Counted from the first letter of the stretch, positions 8,429-20,966 are shown. The stretch: DNA of 64,000 bases from Achromobacter marplatensis (GCF_002209535.1 NZ_NJIG01000015.1:62001-126000); one strand, 5' to 3'. Notes: generated by a model from the letters alone, not told the origin. Made by a program: numbers and translations.

Positions 8429-10690
8429 ATGAAATTCCGCTTCCCCATCTTCATCATCGACGAGGACTACCGTTCCGAGAACGCGTCCGGTTTGGGTATC
8501 CGTGCCTTATCTGAAGCGATCGAGGCCGAGGGCGTCGAGGTGATCGGGGTGACCAGTTATGGCGACCTGAGTTCGTTTGCGCAACAGCAAAGCCGCGCCA
8601 GCGCCTTCATCCTGTCGATCGACGATGAAGAGTTCGACGTGGATTCGCCCGAGGACGTGGCCAGCGCGATCAAGAACCTGCGCATGTTCATCGGCGAACT
8701 GCGCTTCCGCAACGCCGACATTCCCATCTATCTGTATGGCGAGACGCGCACGTCGGAACACATTCCGAACGACATCCTGCGCGAACTGCACGGCTTCATC
8801 CACATGTTCGAGGACACCCCCGAATTCGTGGCGCGCCACATCATCCGCGAGGCCCGCAGCTACGTGGATTCGCTGCCGCCGCCGTTCTTCCGCGAGCTGG
8901 TGAAGTACGCGCAGGACGGTTCGTACTCCTGGCACTGTCCCGGCCACTCGGGCGGCGTGGCGTTCCTGAAGAGCCCGGTCGGACGCATGTTCCACCAGTT
9001 CTTCGGCGAGAACATGTTGCGCGCCGACGTCTGCAACGCCGTGGACGAACTGGGCCAGCTGCTGGACCACACCGGCCCCGTTGCCGAGTCCGAGCTGAAC
9101 GCCGCGCGCATCTTCCATGCTGACCATTGCTTCTTCGTCACCAACGGCACCTCGACCTCGAACAAGGTCGTGTGGCATGCCAACGTGGCCGCGGGCGACG
9201 TGGTGGTGGTGGACCGCAACTGCCACAAGTCGATCCTGCACGCCATCACGATGACGGGCGCGATCCCGGTGTTCCTGCGCCCCACGCGCAACCACCTGGG
9301 CATCATCGGCCCGATCCCGCTGGAAGAGTTCCACCCGGACAATATCCGCAAGAAGATCGAAGCCAACCCCTTCGCGCGCGAAGCGGTGAACAAGAACCCG
9401 CGCATCCTGACCCTGACGCAAAGCACGTACGACGGCGTCATCTACAACGTGGAAATGATCAAGGAGCAGCTCGGCAGCTATGTCGATACGCTCCACTTCG
9501 ACGAAGCCTGGCTGCCGCACGCCTCGTTCCACGAGTTCTACAAGGACATGCACGCCATCGGCCAGGATCGTCCGCGCAGCCATGACGCGATGGTCTTCGC
9601 TACGCACTCCACGCACAAGCTGCTGGCCGGCATCTCGCAGGCCTCGCAAATCATCGTGCAGGAGTCCGAAACCCGCAAGCTGGACCGCAACGTCTTCAAC
9701 GAGGCGTACCTGATGCACACGTCGACGTCCCCGCAGTACGCGATCATCGCGTCGTGCGACGTGGCGGCCGCCATGATGGAGCCGCCGGGAGGCACCGCGC
9801 TGGTCGAGGAAAGCATCCGCGAAGCGCTGGATTTCCGCCGCGCCATGCGCAAGGTGGAGTCCGAGTTCGGCAAGAACGACTGGTGGTTCAAGGTCTGGGG
9901 CCCGAACCGCCTGGTGTCCGAAGGCATCGGCAACCGTGACGAATGGATCCTGGAAGCCAACGACCATTGGCACGGCTTCGGCGAAATGGCCGAAGGCTTC
10001 AACATGCTGGATCCGATCAAGGCCACGGTCATCACCCCGGGGCTGGACATGTCGGGCAGCTTCGGCGAAACGGGCATCCCTGCCGCCCTGGTCTCCAAGT
10101 ACCTGACCGAGCACGGCGTGGTGGTCGAGAAGACGGGCCTGTATTCGTTCTTCATCTTGTTCACCATCGGCATCACCAAGGGCCGCTGGAACACGCTGCT
10201 GACCGCCTTGCAGCAGTTCAAGGACGACTACGACCGCAACCAGCCGCTGTGGCGCATCCTGCCGGACTTCTGCAAGGTCCATCGCCGCTACGAGCGCATG
10301 GGCCTGCGCGATCTTTGCCAGGAGATCCACGAGGCCTACCGCGCGCGCGACGTCGCCCGCTTGACCACCGAGATGTACCTGAGCGACATGGTGCCGGCGC
10401 TGAAGCCGTCGGACGCTTTTGCCCGCATGGCGCACCGCGAGGTCGAACGCGTCGACATCGACAAGCTGGAAGGCCGCGTGACCGGCGTGCTGCTGACGCC
10501 GTATCCCCCGGGCATCCCGCTGCTGATCCCGGGCGAACGCTTCAACCGCACGATCGTGCAGTACCTGCAATTCGCGCGCGAGTTCAATGAGCGCTTCCCC
10601 GGCTTCGAAACCTACATCCACGGCCTGGCCGACGAAGTGGGTCCGAATGGCGAAAAGCGCTACTACGTTGATTGCCTGATCGAAGAGTAA
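8429..10690 (+). CDS. Orn/Lys/Arg decarboxylase, class I, arginine decarboxylase (AdiA)-like
   Basis: The 753-residue PLP enzyme decarboxylates a basic amino acid, releasing CO2 and a polyamine precursor. Residues 1-125 form the response-regulator-like wing domain, followed by the PLP-binding core and the C-terminal domain. The PLP lysine is about K397 in FATHSTHKLL, a context closer to AdiA than to SpeC/SpeF. The HFDEAW segment before it carries the PLP-pyridine aspartate. Length matches AdiA (about 755). The substrate is therefore most likely arginine, though lysine or ornithine cannot be excluded. No antiporter gene is adjacent, so a dedicated acid-resistance pair is not evident. Confidence 0.85.
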   Translation: MKFRFPIFIIDEDYRSENASGLGIRALSEAIEAEGVEVIGVTSYGDLSSFAQQQSRASAFILSIDDEEFDVDSPEDVASAIKNLRMFIGELRFRNADIPIYLYGETRTSEHIPNDILRELHGFIHMFEDTPEFVARHIIREARSYVDSLPPPFFRELVKYAQDGSYSWHCPGHSGGVAFLKSPVGRMFHQFFGENMLRADVCNAVDELGQLLDHTGPVAESELNAARIFHADHCFFVTNGTSTSNKVVWHANVAAGDVVVVDRNCHKSILHAITMTGAIPVFLRPTRNHLGIIGPIPLEEFHPDNIRKKIEANPFAREAVNKNPRILTLTQSTYDGVIYNVEMIKEQLGSYVDTLHFDEAWLPHASFHEFYKDMHAIGQDRPRSHDAMVFATHSTHKLLAGISQASQIIVQESETRKLDRNVFNEAYLMHTSTSPQYAIIASCDVAAAMMEPPGGTALVEESIREALDFRRAMRKVESEFGKNDWWFKVWGPNRLVSEGIGNRDEWILEANDHWHGFGEMAEGFNMLDPIKATVITPGLDMSGSFGETGIPAALVSKYLTEHGVVVEKTGLYSFFILFTIGITKGRWNTLLTALQQFKDDYDRNQPLWRILPDFCKVHRRYERMGLRDLCQEIHEAYRARDVARLTTEMYLSDMVPALKPSDAFARMAHREVERVDIDKLEGRVTGVLLTPYPPGIPLLIPGERFNRTIVQYLQFAREFNERFPGFETYIHGLADEVGPNGEKRYYVDCLIEE

Positions 10691-10712
10691 GGCCTGCGGG
10701 TCTGGAGTCCTG

Positions 10713-11915
10713 ATGTTTGATGTAGCCGTACTCGGCGCCGGCGCCGCTGGCATGATGTGTGCAGCGGTGGCCGGCCAGCGCGGCTTGCGCGTGGTGCTGG
10801 TCGACCATGCCGAACGCCTGGCGGAGAAGATCCGCATTTCCGGCGGCGGCCGCTGCAATTTCACCAACATCGGGGCCGGACCCGCCAATTTCCTGTCCGA
10901 CAACCCGCATTTCTGTCGTTCGGCGTTGTCGGCCTACACGCCGCAGGATTTTCTGGCGCTGATGAAGCGCCACCATATCGCCTGGCACGAGAAGCATCGC
11001 GGCCAGCTGTTCTGCGACGATTCCAGCGAATCCATCATCGACATGCTGCGCGCCGAGTGCGACGCCGGCAAGGTGCAATGGCGCATGGGCTGTTCGGTAT
11101 CCGAGATCGGCCACGGTGAAGCGGGCTTTGAGCTGCGCACCGCCCAGGGCGTGATCCGCGCGGCCAAGCTGGTCGTGGCCACCGGCGGCATGGCGATCCC
11201 GCAGCTGGGCGCCACTGACTTCGGCTTGAAGATCGCGCGGCAGTTCGGCCTGAAAGTCGTCGAGCCCCGGCCGGCGCTGGTGCCGCTGACTTTCGACCCC
11301 GCGCAATGGCAGGCGTTGTCTGAGCTGTCGGGCGTGGCGCTGGAAGTCGGCCTGCACACGGGGCAGGGCAAGGCGCGGGGCGAATTTCTGGAAGACCTGC
11401 TGTTCACCCACCGGGGCCTGTCGGGCCCGGCGATCCTGCAGATCTCCAGCTATTGGAAGCCCGGCGAGCCCATCGTGATCGACCTGGCGCCGGGCCGCGA
11501 TCTGGCCCAGGAGCTGCTGGCCGCCAAATCCGGCAACCGGCAGCAGCTGCATACCGTGCTGGCGGGGCTTTGGCCCAAACGGCTGGCTGACCGCTGGCTG
11601 CATCTGGCCGAGCAGGGCGGCAAACCCGGCCTGGCCGCGCTGCGTCTCGCCGACGCGCCGGACAAGACGCTGCGCGCGCTGGCGCAGGACATCCATCAAT
11701 GGTCGCTGGTGCCCAGCGGCACCGCCGGCTACAAGAAGGCCGAAGTGATGCGCGGCGGTGTGGACACGCGCGGGCTGGACCAGAAGTCCATGCAGGCCAA
11801 GACCACGCCGGGGCTGTATTTCATCGGCGAAGCCGTGGACGTCACCGGCTGGCTGGGCGGCTACAACTTCCAGTGGGCTTGGGCGTCGGGCGTGGCTTGC
11901 GGCAAGGCGTTGTAG
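10713..11915 (+). CDS. YhiN/HI0933-type NAD(P)/FAD-dependent oxidoreductase
   Basis: The 400-residue flavoprotein begins with the dinucleotide-binding fold VAVLGAGAAGMM (residues 4-15) and carries the family hallmark ISGGGRCNFTN near residues 45-55. It closes with FIGEAVDVTGWLGGYNFQWA, the signature of the HI0933 family. The physiological substrate of this widespread family is not settled. The gene begins 22 bases after the decarboxylase stop and may be co-transcribed with it. Confidence 0.9.
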   Translation: MFDVAVLGAGAAGMMCAAVAGQRGLRVVLVDHAERLAEKIRISGGGRCNFTNIGAGPANFLSDNPHFCRSALSAYTPQDFLALMKRHHIAWHEKHRGQLFCDDSSESIIDMLRAECDAGKVQWRMGCSVSEIGHGEAGFELRTAQGVIRAAKLVVATGGMAIPQLGATDFGLKIARQFGLKVVEPRPALVPLTFDPAQWQALSELSGVALEVGLHTGQGKARGEFLEDLLFTHRGLSGPAILQISSYWKPGEPIVIDLAPGRDLAQELLAAKSGNRQQLHTVLAGLWPKRLADRWLHLAEQGGKPGLAALRLADAPDKTLRALAQDIHQWSLVPSGTAGYKKAEVMRGGVDTRGLDQKSMQAKTTPGLYFIGEAVDVTGWLGGYNFQWAWASGVACGKAL

Positions 11916-11968
11916 GGAAGGCGCCCGGCGCATAGCCGGGCGCTATGGCACGAATTGCAACAATACCA

Positions 11969-11997
11969 TTGTGATATCAAATAAAAATACATATCAT
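11969..11997 (+). promoter_or_regulatory. Putative sigma-70 promoter of sodA
   Basis: TTGTGA (11969-11974) and TATCAT (11992-11997) are separated by exactly 17 bp in an AT-rich stretch that contrasts with the GC-rich surroundings. The predicted transcript would start about 55 bases before the sodA ATG at 12058. Confidence 0.6.
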
Positions 11998-12001
11998 TTA
12001 T
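11983..12001. promoter_or_regulatory. Possible Fur box over the sodA -10 region
   Basis: The 19 bases match the classical Fur consensus at only about 10 of 19 positions, but they overlap the predicted -10 box, where a repressor would act. Iron/Fur control of Mn-SOD is known in related Bordetella. The call rests on position as much as on sequence. Confidence 0.3.
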
Positions 12002-12057
12002 GTTTTCGCTATTGACTTGCGCCTTCCATCGGGAAGGCGGGTCCACCGGAGACATGC

Positions 12058-12672
12058 ATGGCCTACACCCTTCCGACCCTGCCGTACGCCTATGACGCCC
12101 TGGAGCCTCACATCGACGCGATGACGATGGAGATCCACTACAGCAAGCATCATCAAACCTATGTCACCAGTCTGAACGCGGCCCTGGACGGCGCCGGGAT
12201 CAGCACCGATGAACCCGTCGAAGCCCTGGTGGCCCGCCTGGACCAGTTGCCCGAGGCCATCCGTGGCGCCGTACGCAACCACGGCGGCGGCCACGCCAAC
12301 CACAGCCTGTTCTGGTCGGTGATGTCGCCCGAAGGCGGCGGCGAACCCGAGGGGGCGCTGGCGGCCGCCATCGAATCCGAACTGGGCGGTTTGGCCGCCT
12401 TCCGCGAGGCCTTCACCAAGGCGGCGCTGACGCGCTTCGGCAGCGGTTGGGCCTGGCTGTCGGTGACGCCGGCCGGCAAGCTGGTGGTGGAAAGCAGCGC
12501 CAACCAGGACAGCCCGCTGATGCAGGGCAATACCCCGATCCTGGGTCTGGACGTCTGGGAACACGCCTACTATCTGAAGTATCAGAACCGCCGTCCCGAA
12601 TATATCGGCGCCTTCTACAATGTCGTGAACTGGCCCGAAGTGGCTCGCCGCTATGCGGCCGCGAAGGGCTGA
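12058..12672 (+). CDS. sodA: Superoxide dismutase, manganese type
   Basis: The 204-residue enzyme converts superoxide to hydrogen peroxide and oxygen. Metal ligands are visible as H27, H82, D165 and H169. The glycine run GGGHANH before H82 and Q150 in SSANQDSP place the active-site glutamine as in Mn-SOD; Fe-SOD carries it near the second histidine and has a different motif here. Length matches SodA (about 206). It has its own promoter in an AT-rich gap and is followed 31 bases later by a ZIP metal transporter. Confidence 0.94.
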   Translation: MAYTLPTLPYAYDALEPHIDAMTMEIHYSKHHQTYVTSLNAALDGAGISTDEPVEALVARLDQLPEAIRGAVRNHGGGHANHSLFWSVMSPEGGGEPEGALAAAIESELGGLAAFREAFTKAALTRFGSGWAWLSVTPAGKLVVESSANQDSPLMQGNTPILGLDVWEHAYYLKYQNRRPEYIGAFYNVVNWPEVARRYAAAKG

Positions 12673-12703
12673 GCGCATCTCTCTCAAGGAGGGGAGCGGC
12701 CCT

Positions 12704-13597
12704 ATGAACACCTTCAGCCGTCATCGCGTGCGGCCCGCGGCCACCAGCATCAGCGTGTGGACGCTTGCCGTCATGGTGTCCTGCCTGGCGCTGCATCAGC
12801 TCTGGGCCTACCTGGACGTGCGCGCGCCGCACGTGGCCGACGCGCTGCTGGGCGGCTTGGTGGCGGCTGCCGCCACCGCGCTGGGCACGCTTCCCATTCT
12901 CTTCGCCCGCACCATCCCGCAGAAGGTGCAGGACAGCATGTTCGGCTTTGGCGCCGGGGTGATGCTGGCCGCCAGCGCCTTTTCGCTGGTGGCGCCCGGC
13001 ATCGAGGCCGCCAAGACCCAGGGCATGGGGCCGTGGGGCGCAGGCCTGACCGTCGGCGCGGCCATCCTGCTGGGCGCGGCGGTCCTGCTGGTGATGGACC
13101 GCACCTTGCCGCATGAGCATTTCATCAAGGGCCGCGAGGGCATCGAGGCGCACCGCCTGCGGCGCACCTGGCTGTTCGTGTTCGCCATCACCTTGCACAA
13201 CCTGCCCGAAGGCCTGGCCATCGGCGTGGGCTATGCGGGCAGCGACCCCGTTCGGGGCACCGCATTGGCCACCGGCATTGCCATCCAGGACATCCCGGAA
13301 GGGCTGGTCGTGGCGGTGGCGCTGCTGGCCGCCGGCTACAAGCGCTCCTTCGCCGTGGCGTTGGGCATGCTGTCCGGGCTCGTTGAACCGCTGGGCGCGG
13401 TGATCGGCACCGCCATCGTCGGATTCTCGGCGCCCATGCTGCCGTGGGGCCTGGGTTTTGCGGCCGGCGCCATGCTGTTCGTCATCAGCCACGAGATCAT
13501 CCCGGAGTCGCACCGCAAGGGCCACGAGGTTTATGCCACCTGCGGGTTGATGATCGGCTTCGTGCTGATGATGTTGCTGGATACGGCGCTGGCCTGA
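12704..13597 (+). CDS. ZIP family metal (zinc) transporter
   Basis: The 297-residue membrane protein has about eight hydrophobic segments. The two metal-binding ZIP helices carry HNLPEG (165-170) and QDIPEG (195-200), and HEIIPESH appears near residue 264. These match the ZIP family, which imports Zn2+ and sometimes Fe2+ or Mn2+. The ATG at 12704 is preferred because AAGGAGGGG precedes it; an upstream in-frame start at 12653 overlaps sodA. Proximity to Mn-SOD suggests, without proving, a role in metal supply during oxidative stress. Confidence 0.88.
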   Translation: MNTFSRHRVRPAATSISVWTLAVMVSCLALHQLWAYLDVRAPHVADALLGGLVAAAATALGTLPILFARTIPQKVQDSMFGFGAGVMLAASAFSLVAPGIEAAKTQGMGPWGAGLTVGAAILLGAAVLLVMDRTLPHEHFIKGREGIEAHRLRRTWLFVFAITLHNLPEGLAIGVGYAGSDPVRGTALATGIAIQDIPEGLVVAVALLAAGYKRSFAVALGMLSGLVEPLGAVIGTAIVGFSAPMLPWGLGFAAGAMLFVISHEIIPESHRKGHEVYATCGLMIGFVLMMLLDTALA

Positions 13598-13622
13598 CCG
13601 GGCTCGGCGCCAGAAGGACCGG

Positions 13623-13784
13623 TTTTCCCCGCCGGGCCGTCCCAAGGGGAAAAAGCCCCCTTGGGGGGCAGCAAGCATGCGTAGCGTGCGCGGCGTGGGG
13701 GCATTTTCCCCGCCGGGCCGTCCCAAGGGGAAAAAGCCCCCTTGGGGGGCAGCAAGCATGCGTAGCGTGCGCGGCGTGGGGGCC
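13623..13784. repeat. 81-bp direct tandem repeat, two copies
   Basis: Copies lie at 13623-13703 and 13704-13784 and are nearly identical (the last base differs). Each contains the self-complementary blocks CCCAAGGGG and CCCCCTTGGGGGG and the palindromic GCATGCGTAGCGTGCGCGGC region. The unit starts soon after the ZIP gene stop. Similar C/G-tract modules appear at 30778-30830, so it is probably a genome-wide interspersed element. Between 13785 and 13965 nothing else is recognised. Confidence 0.85.
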
Positions 13785-13965
13785 TTTCCGGAGGGCTTCT
13801 TTTCGTTGTATGCTTGGCGCCGCTGTCACGCATGTTTGCGGGAGAGAGCGGCCTTTCATTTCGGGCCGCCGCCGAAGGCGCAATTCGCCCAGAATCGCTC
13901 AGGTAACCGATACCGCACATGCTTGCCCTGTTCCGGTTTTTTACCGTGCGGACGCGGCAAAACAG

Positions 13966-14080
13966 TACTCTGGAGAGACCTGGCGCCGGCCCTGAACAAG
14001 GGACACAACGAGCAGCCCAGGCGCCGAAGGTGCAAACCCGTCATGCGCGGGGCAACTCTCAGGCAAAAGGACAGAGGGGC
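13966..14080 (+). promoter_or_regulatory. Glycine riboswitch (single aptamer) of gcvTHP
   Basis: The region shows the glycine-aptamer order: CTCTGGAGAGACC at the 5' side, GCGCCGAAGGTGCAA in the middle, then AACTCTCAGGCAAAAGGAC followed by AGAGGGG closing the stem. Only one aptamer is visible; the following 95 bases before gcvT have no second copy of the conserved core. It would switch on glycine cleavage genes when glycine is abundant. The expression platform was not resolved. Confidence 0.88.
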
Positions 14081-14175
14081 GGAAGATTCAGCCGTAGCCG
14101 CGCGGGCGTAGTCCGCCTGCCGCGACCGGCATTCCGTAACCCTGGCAGAGCCCTGCCGTCCCGGAGTTTCCGCGC

Positions 14176-15276
14176 ATGTCCGCAACCCTCAAACGCACCC
14201 CGCTGGCCGAAGAACATATCGCCTCCGGCGCCCGAATGGTCGATTTCGGCGGATGGGACATGCCCTTGGCCTACGGCTCGCAGCTGGAAGAACACCATGC
14301 GGTGCGCCAGGACGCCGGCATGTTCGACGTGTCGCATATGCTGAACGCCGACGTCGTCGGCCCGGACGCCTTTGCCTTCCTGCAGCGCCTGGTCGCCAAT
14401 GACGTGGCCAAGCTGACGGTGCCGGGCAAGGCGCTGTACTCCTGCATGCTGAACCCGCAAGGCGGTGTCATCGACGACCTGATCATCTACTTTTTCGCCG
14501 CCGACGAATGGCGCGTGGTGGTCAACGCCGGCACGGCAGACAAAGACATGGCCTGGATGCAGCGCGTGAAGCAGGCCGGCAATTTCGACGTCACCATCAC
14601 CCCGCGCCGCGATCTGGCCATGGTGGCCGTGCAGGGCCCGAACGCCCGCGCCAAGGTCTGGGCTGCCCGCCCGGCCTGGCAGGCCGCGACCGAAGCGCTG
14701 ACCCCCTTCGTCGCCGCCATCGTGGGCGACGACACGCTCGTCGCCCGTACCGGCTACACCGGTGAAGACGGCTTTGAAATCGTCCTGCCCGCCACCGAAG
14801 TCGTGCAGCTGTGGCGCGATCTGGTCGCCCAGGGCGTGCGCCCCGCGGGCCTGGGCGCGCGCGACACGCTGCGCCTGGAGGCCGGCATGAACCTGTACGG
14901 CCAGGATATGGACGAGCTGACCCACCCCGACCAGGCCGGCCTGACCTGGACCGTCTCCCTGAAAGACGCTGAGCGCCGGTTCATCGGCCGCGACGCGCTG
15001 GAGCAGTTCGCCACCCCCGCCGCCTTCATCGGCCTGAAGCTGCAAGAGCGCGGCGTGATGCGTGCCCACATGGCCGTGCGTACGCCGGCCGGCACGGGTG
15101 AACTCACCAGCGGCACGATGTCGCCCACCCTGGGCGTGTCGGTCGGCTTTGCCCGCCTGCCGCAAGGCGTGCGTCCGGGCGACACGGTCGAGGTCGACAT
15201 CCGCGGCAAATGGGTGCCCGCCCTGGTCTGCAAACTGCCGTTTGTCCGTAACGGCAAAGCCGTCGAACACTCGTAA
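14176..15276 (+). CDS. gcvT: Glycine cleavage system T protein (aminomethyltransferase)
   Basis: The 366-residue protein transfers the methylene group from the aminomethyl-lipoyl arm of GcvH to tetrahydrofolate, releasing ammonia. The N-terminus [21 protein letters not shown], the VSHM segment, [12 protein letters not shown] and the glycine-rich [18 protein letters not shown] motif are all family landmarks. Length is standard (about 364). It is the first gene of gcvT-gcvH-gcvP and is preceded by the glycine riboswitch. Confidence 0.96.
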   Translation: MSATLKRTPLAEEHIASGARMVDFGGWDMPLAYGSQLEEHHAVRQDAGMFDVSHMLNADVVGPDAFAFLQRLVANDVAKLTVPGKALYSCMLNPQGGVIDDLIIYFFAADEWRVVVNAGTADKDMAWMQRVKQAGNFDVTITPRRDLAMVAVQGPNARAKVWAARPAWQAATEALTPFVAAIVGDDTLVARTGYTGEDGFEIVLPATEVVQLWRDLVAQGVRPAGLGARDTLRLEAGMNLYGQDMDELTHPDQAGLTWTVSLKDAERRFIGRDALEQFATPAAFIGLKLQERGVMRAHMAVRTPAGTGELTSGTMSPTLGVSVGFARLPQGVRPGDTVEVDIRGKWVPALVCKLPFVRNGKAVEHS

Positions 15277-15375
15277 ACTCGAAGCTTCGCGCGAGCGCCG
15301 GCCCGGCCAGGGCAAGCGTCGCCCGCGCGAGGCGCGCAACACCATTCATCTACCCGCATTCCCTCAGGAGTTCCC

Positions 15376-15753
15376 ATGAGTCTGCCCACCGATCGCAAGT
15401 ACACCCAGTCCCACGAATGGGTCAAAGCTGAAGGCGACGTGTTCGTCGTCGGCATCACCGACACCGCCCAGGATCAATTGGGCGATCTGGTTTTCGTTGG
15501 CGACGTGAAGGTCGGCGCCAAGCTGAACGCGGGCGAAACCGCCGGCGTGGTCGAGTCGGTCAAGGCCGCCTCCGACATCTACGCACCCGTGGCCGGCGAA
15601 ATCGTCGCGTTCAACGACGAGCTGGAAAACAACCCCAACCTGATCAACGAATCGGCCTTCACCGCCTGGATCTTCAAGATCAAGCCGGTCAACGCCGCCG
15701 ATGCCGACAAGCTGCTTGACGCTGCCGGCTACGAAGCCGTCGCCAACGGCTAA
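15376..15753 (+). CDS. gcvH: Glycine cleavage system H protein
   Basis: The 125-residue lipoyl carrier shuttles the aminomethyl intermediate between GcvP and GcvT. The lipoylated lysine is K63 in the motif ESVKAASD. The early HEW motif at residues 13-15 and the acidic YAPVAGE strand are typical. An AGGAG ribosome-binding site (CTCAGGAG) precedes the ATG. The gene lies 99 bases after gcvT and 69 before gcvP, in one transcription unit. Confidence 0.97.
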   Translation: MSLPTDRKYTQSHEWVKAEGDVFVVGITDTAQDQLGDLVFVGDVKVGAKLNAGETAGVVESVKAASDIYAPVAGEIVAFNDELENNPNLINESAFTAWIFKIKPVNAADADKLLDAAGYEAVANG

Positions 15754-15822
15754 AGCTGGCCCGAGGCGGGCACGGCCCCTGTGCCGCGCCCGCCCTGACG
15801 CACCACCACCCCGAGATCCCCC

Positions 15823-18696
<2,874 letters not shown>

Positions 18697-18759
18697 TGGC
18701 GTGAGCAACGTGCCCGGCGCGAGCCGGGCACGAGATCGGGTTGACCCCGATCCGGCAAT

Positions 18760-18791
18760 AAAAAACCCCCATCTTTCGATGGGGGTTTTTC
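18760..18791. terminator. Bidirectional intrinsic terminator between gcvP and the DUF945 gene
   Basis: AAAAACCCCCATC and GATGGGGGTTTTT form a perfect stem around a TTTC loop, with a T-run on both strands. It can end the gcv operon transcript and, read from the other strand, the DUF945 gene. Confidence 0.93.
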
Positions 18792-18813
18792 TTTGGGCCT
18801 TCGTGGCAGCGGC

Positions 18814-20775
18814 TTACTTGGTGGCCGCGCCCTTGCTCAGGGTGCCGAAGTCTTCGGCGATGCTGATGAAGGTGTTCAGCAGGATCTGCAGGTTTTCCTT
18901 GCCGATGCCGCCTTCCGCGTTCATGTCCATCTGCAGCACGGCCTGGTTCTTGTCGTCCAGGTAGGCGCGGGTCCAGCGGTATTCCTGGTTCCACGTGTTG
19001 ATGGCCTTCAGGGACATCGGCTTCTTGGTCTTGTACGTGGCCGTCACGACCAGGTCCAGGCACTTCTCGGTGAAGTCGTTGCACAGGAATTCCAGGCGCA
19101 GGTCGCTGGCGCCCGTGGTGCCGGTATCCAGCACCAGCACGGGGCCTTCGTCACCGTCGCTCTTCTTCACCGTGTAGCCCATGTCGTCCAGCATGCTGCT
19201 GACCGTATCCAGGCTGAAGTCCTGCATCAGGCCGGCCACCGGCGTGTCGGACACGGCCGGTTCTTCCTGGCTCATGCCGGGCATCTGCTCTTCTTCGTCT
19301 TCGTCGTCCATGGAACCCATGCCGGCTGCGCCCAGCAGGCCGGAGAAGAGTTCGTCGGCCGGGATTTTCTTGCCGTTCAGATCGCCCATGCCTTCAGCGA
19401 AGGTGAACTTGCCGACGATGTTGTCGCCTTCATTCTTGCCCACGTTGAACATCTCGGCCATGCCGGACATCTGGCGCACGTTCTGTTCGGCTTCCTCAGC
19501 AGCCTTGTCGGCGGCCATGCCGTCCTTCTTGACGGCGTATTGCGTCATCAGGTCCTGGACCATCGGCTTGGAGATGATCAGCGTGGCGTCGATGCGCTTG
19601 ATGGCCTGGACGGCGATTTCCTGGGGCGTCAGGTTCTTGACGTCGGGCGGGTTGGCCAGATCCAGCGTGAAGGTCAGCTTGCTTTCGCCCTTGCCGGTCT
19701 TCCAGCTGAGCGGATCGATGCTGAACGACGGGTTGCCCGCCAGCAGCTTGCCGGCGTTATCCAGCAGCACCTGGACCTGCTCGTCCTTCAGGCCTTCGTC
19801 TTCGGCGTTCGCCATGTACTGGCGCATCAATTGGTTGTAGGTGTCCGACAACTGCTTGACGGCCTGGCCGTCAAGCTTGGCCAGCTTGATCACGGCCTGG
19901 CCGTTGCCCAGCGCCACGTCGTTCACGGTGATGTCGCCAGTCTGGTAGGCGGCCTGCACGTTGATCGACTTGTCGTCTTCCGACAGCTTCACGCCGTAGC
20001 CGAAGTTGTCCAGCGACACCTTCAAGTCGTCGCCGGGGCGGGTGGCGTCGATGCGCTTGATCTTCAGGTCGGAGTCGCCCATCGACAGGCCGAACTTGCC
20101 CACGCGGCTGTTGGCGTCGATGGTCAGGCCGGCGATGGCGACCTTGACGGGGTCGTTGCTCTTCATGCCGTCGATGGACAGCATGTCCATCACGCCGTGC
20201 GCGGTCAGGCCTTGCAGGGCGCGGTCGAACTCGCCGGTCACGGTCATGCCGCTGAAGTCAACGACGTTGCCTTCGTGCGTGATCTTGACCGGGGCGATCT
20301 TGGACGTGGAGCTGGTGGTGCCGCTGTAGCTGATGGTGGCGTCGCTGATCAGGGGCGATACACCCTTGGTCAGTTCGAACACTTCCTTGATGTTGTCCGT
20401 CTTGGCCATTTCGGCATGGACGTACGCCAGCTTGGGCGCAATGGCGCCGCGCGCGAGTGCGCTCTTGGGGAAGGGGCCGTGTTCCACGACCGCGTCGAAT
20501 TCGATCATGCCGGCGGGCATGGCTTCCGGGCTCTTGTCGTTCTTGACGAGCGACAGGCCATAGCGCGCCTGGGTCGAGAACAGGCCGCGTTCGTACTTCA
20601 GCTGGTCGATGCGCAGGCCGAACAGCGGCGTCAGCTTGGCCAGTTTTTCGTTCGCTTCGGCCAGATGGCGCTGCGAGCTTTCCTCGATGCGCTTGCCGGT
20701 GTACCACGTGGCGCCTACCCAGCTTCCCGCTCCCACTATGACCACACCGAGGGTGATCGCTACGCTCTTTTTCAT
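18814..20775 (-). CDS. YdgA family protein (DUF945)
   Basis: The 653-residue protein starts at the ATG at 20775, giving MKKSVAITLGVVIVGAGSW, a short positively charged start followed by one membrane anchor (about residues 4-22). The remainder is periplasmic with the DUF945 pattern (TWYTGKRIEE just after the anchor, then repeated beta-rich modules). An acidic insert (DDEDEEEQMPGMSQEEP) sits in the C-terminal third. The exact function of YdgA proteins is not settled; E. coli YdgA is an inner-membrane protein. A longer start at 20835 is rejected because it lacks conserved residues. It is a single-gene unit. Confidence 0.82.
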   Translation of the reverse strand: MKKSVAITLGVVIVGAGSWVGATWYTGKRIEESSQRHLAEANEKLAKLTPLFGLRIDQLKYERGLFSTQARYGLSLVKNDKSPEAMPAGMIEFDAVVEHGPFPKSALARGAIAPKLAYVHAEMAKTDNIKEVFELTKGVSPLISDATISYSGTTSSTSKIAPVKITHEGNVVDFSGMTVTGEFDRALQGLTAHGVMDMLSIDGMKSNDPVKVAIAGLTIDANSRVGKFGLSMGDSDLKIKRIDATRPGDDLKVSLDNFGYGVKLSEDDKSINVQAAYQTGDITVNDVALGNGQAVIKLAKLDGQAVKQLSDTYNQLMRQYMANAEDEGLKDEQVQVLLDNAGKLLAGNPSFSIDPLSWKTGKGESKLTFTLDLANPPDVKNLTPQEIAVQAIKRIDATLIISKPMVQDLMTQYAVKKDGMAADKAAEEAEQNVRQMSGMAEMFNVGKNEGDNIVGKFTFAEGMGDLNGKKIPADELFSGLLGAAGMGSMDDEDEEEQMPGMSQEEPAVSDTPVAGLMQDFSLDTVSSMLDDMGYTVKKSDGDEGPVLVLDTGTTGASDLRLEFLCNDFTEKCLDLVVTATYKTKKPMSLKAINTWNQEYRWTRAYLDDKNQAVLQMDMNAEGGIGKENLQILLNTFISIAEDFGTLSKGAATK

Positions 20776-20966
20776 CGTTCTGCTTTTTTCGTTGATTATC
20801 GAGTCATATCCGGCAGGCGAGGCGCTTGTGGCCATCGCGCTCTGGCGGCCAGGGGGCTGCTGCCGGCATACACGTATTCATCGGCCTGTAAGGGCCCGGC
20901 GGCGAGTATACCGAGGCGCACCGTCATGTAACCGTGCGCGCAGTTACTGAAGATTTCAAAATGAAA

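Noticed and set aside
8507..10903. A 798-codon open frame antisense to the decarboxylase
   Set aside because: The opposite strand encodes a fully conserved PLP enzyme; the antisense product lacks any recognisable motif.
13623..13784. CRISPR-like array
   Set aside because: Only two directly adjoining copies, no spacers and no cas genes.
13444..14111. Open frames crossing the 81-bp repeat
   Set aside because: Their sequence is duplicated by the repeat itself and they run into the riboswitch; no start signals.
14081..14175. Second glycine aptamer
   Set aside because: The conserved core seen in the first aptamer is not repeated here.
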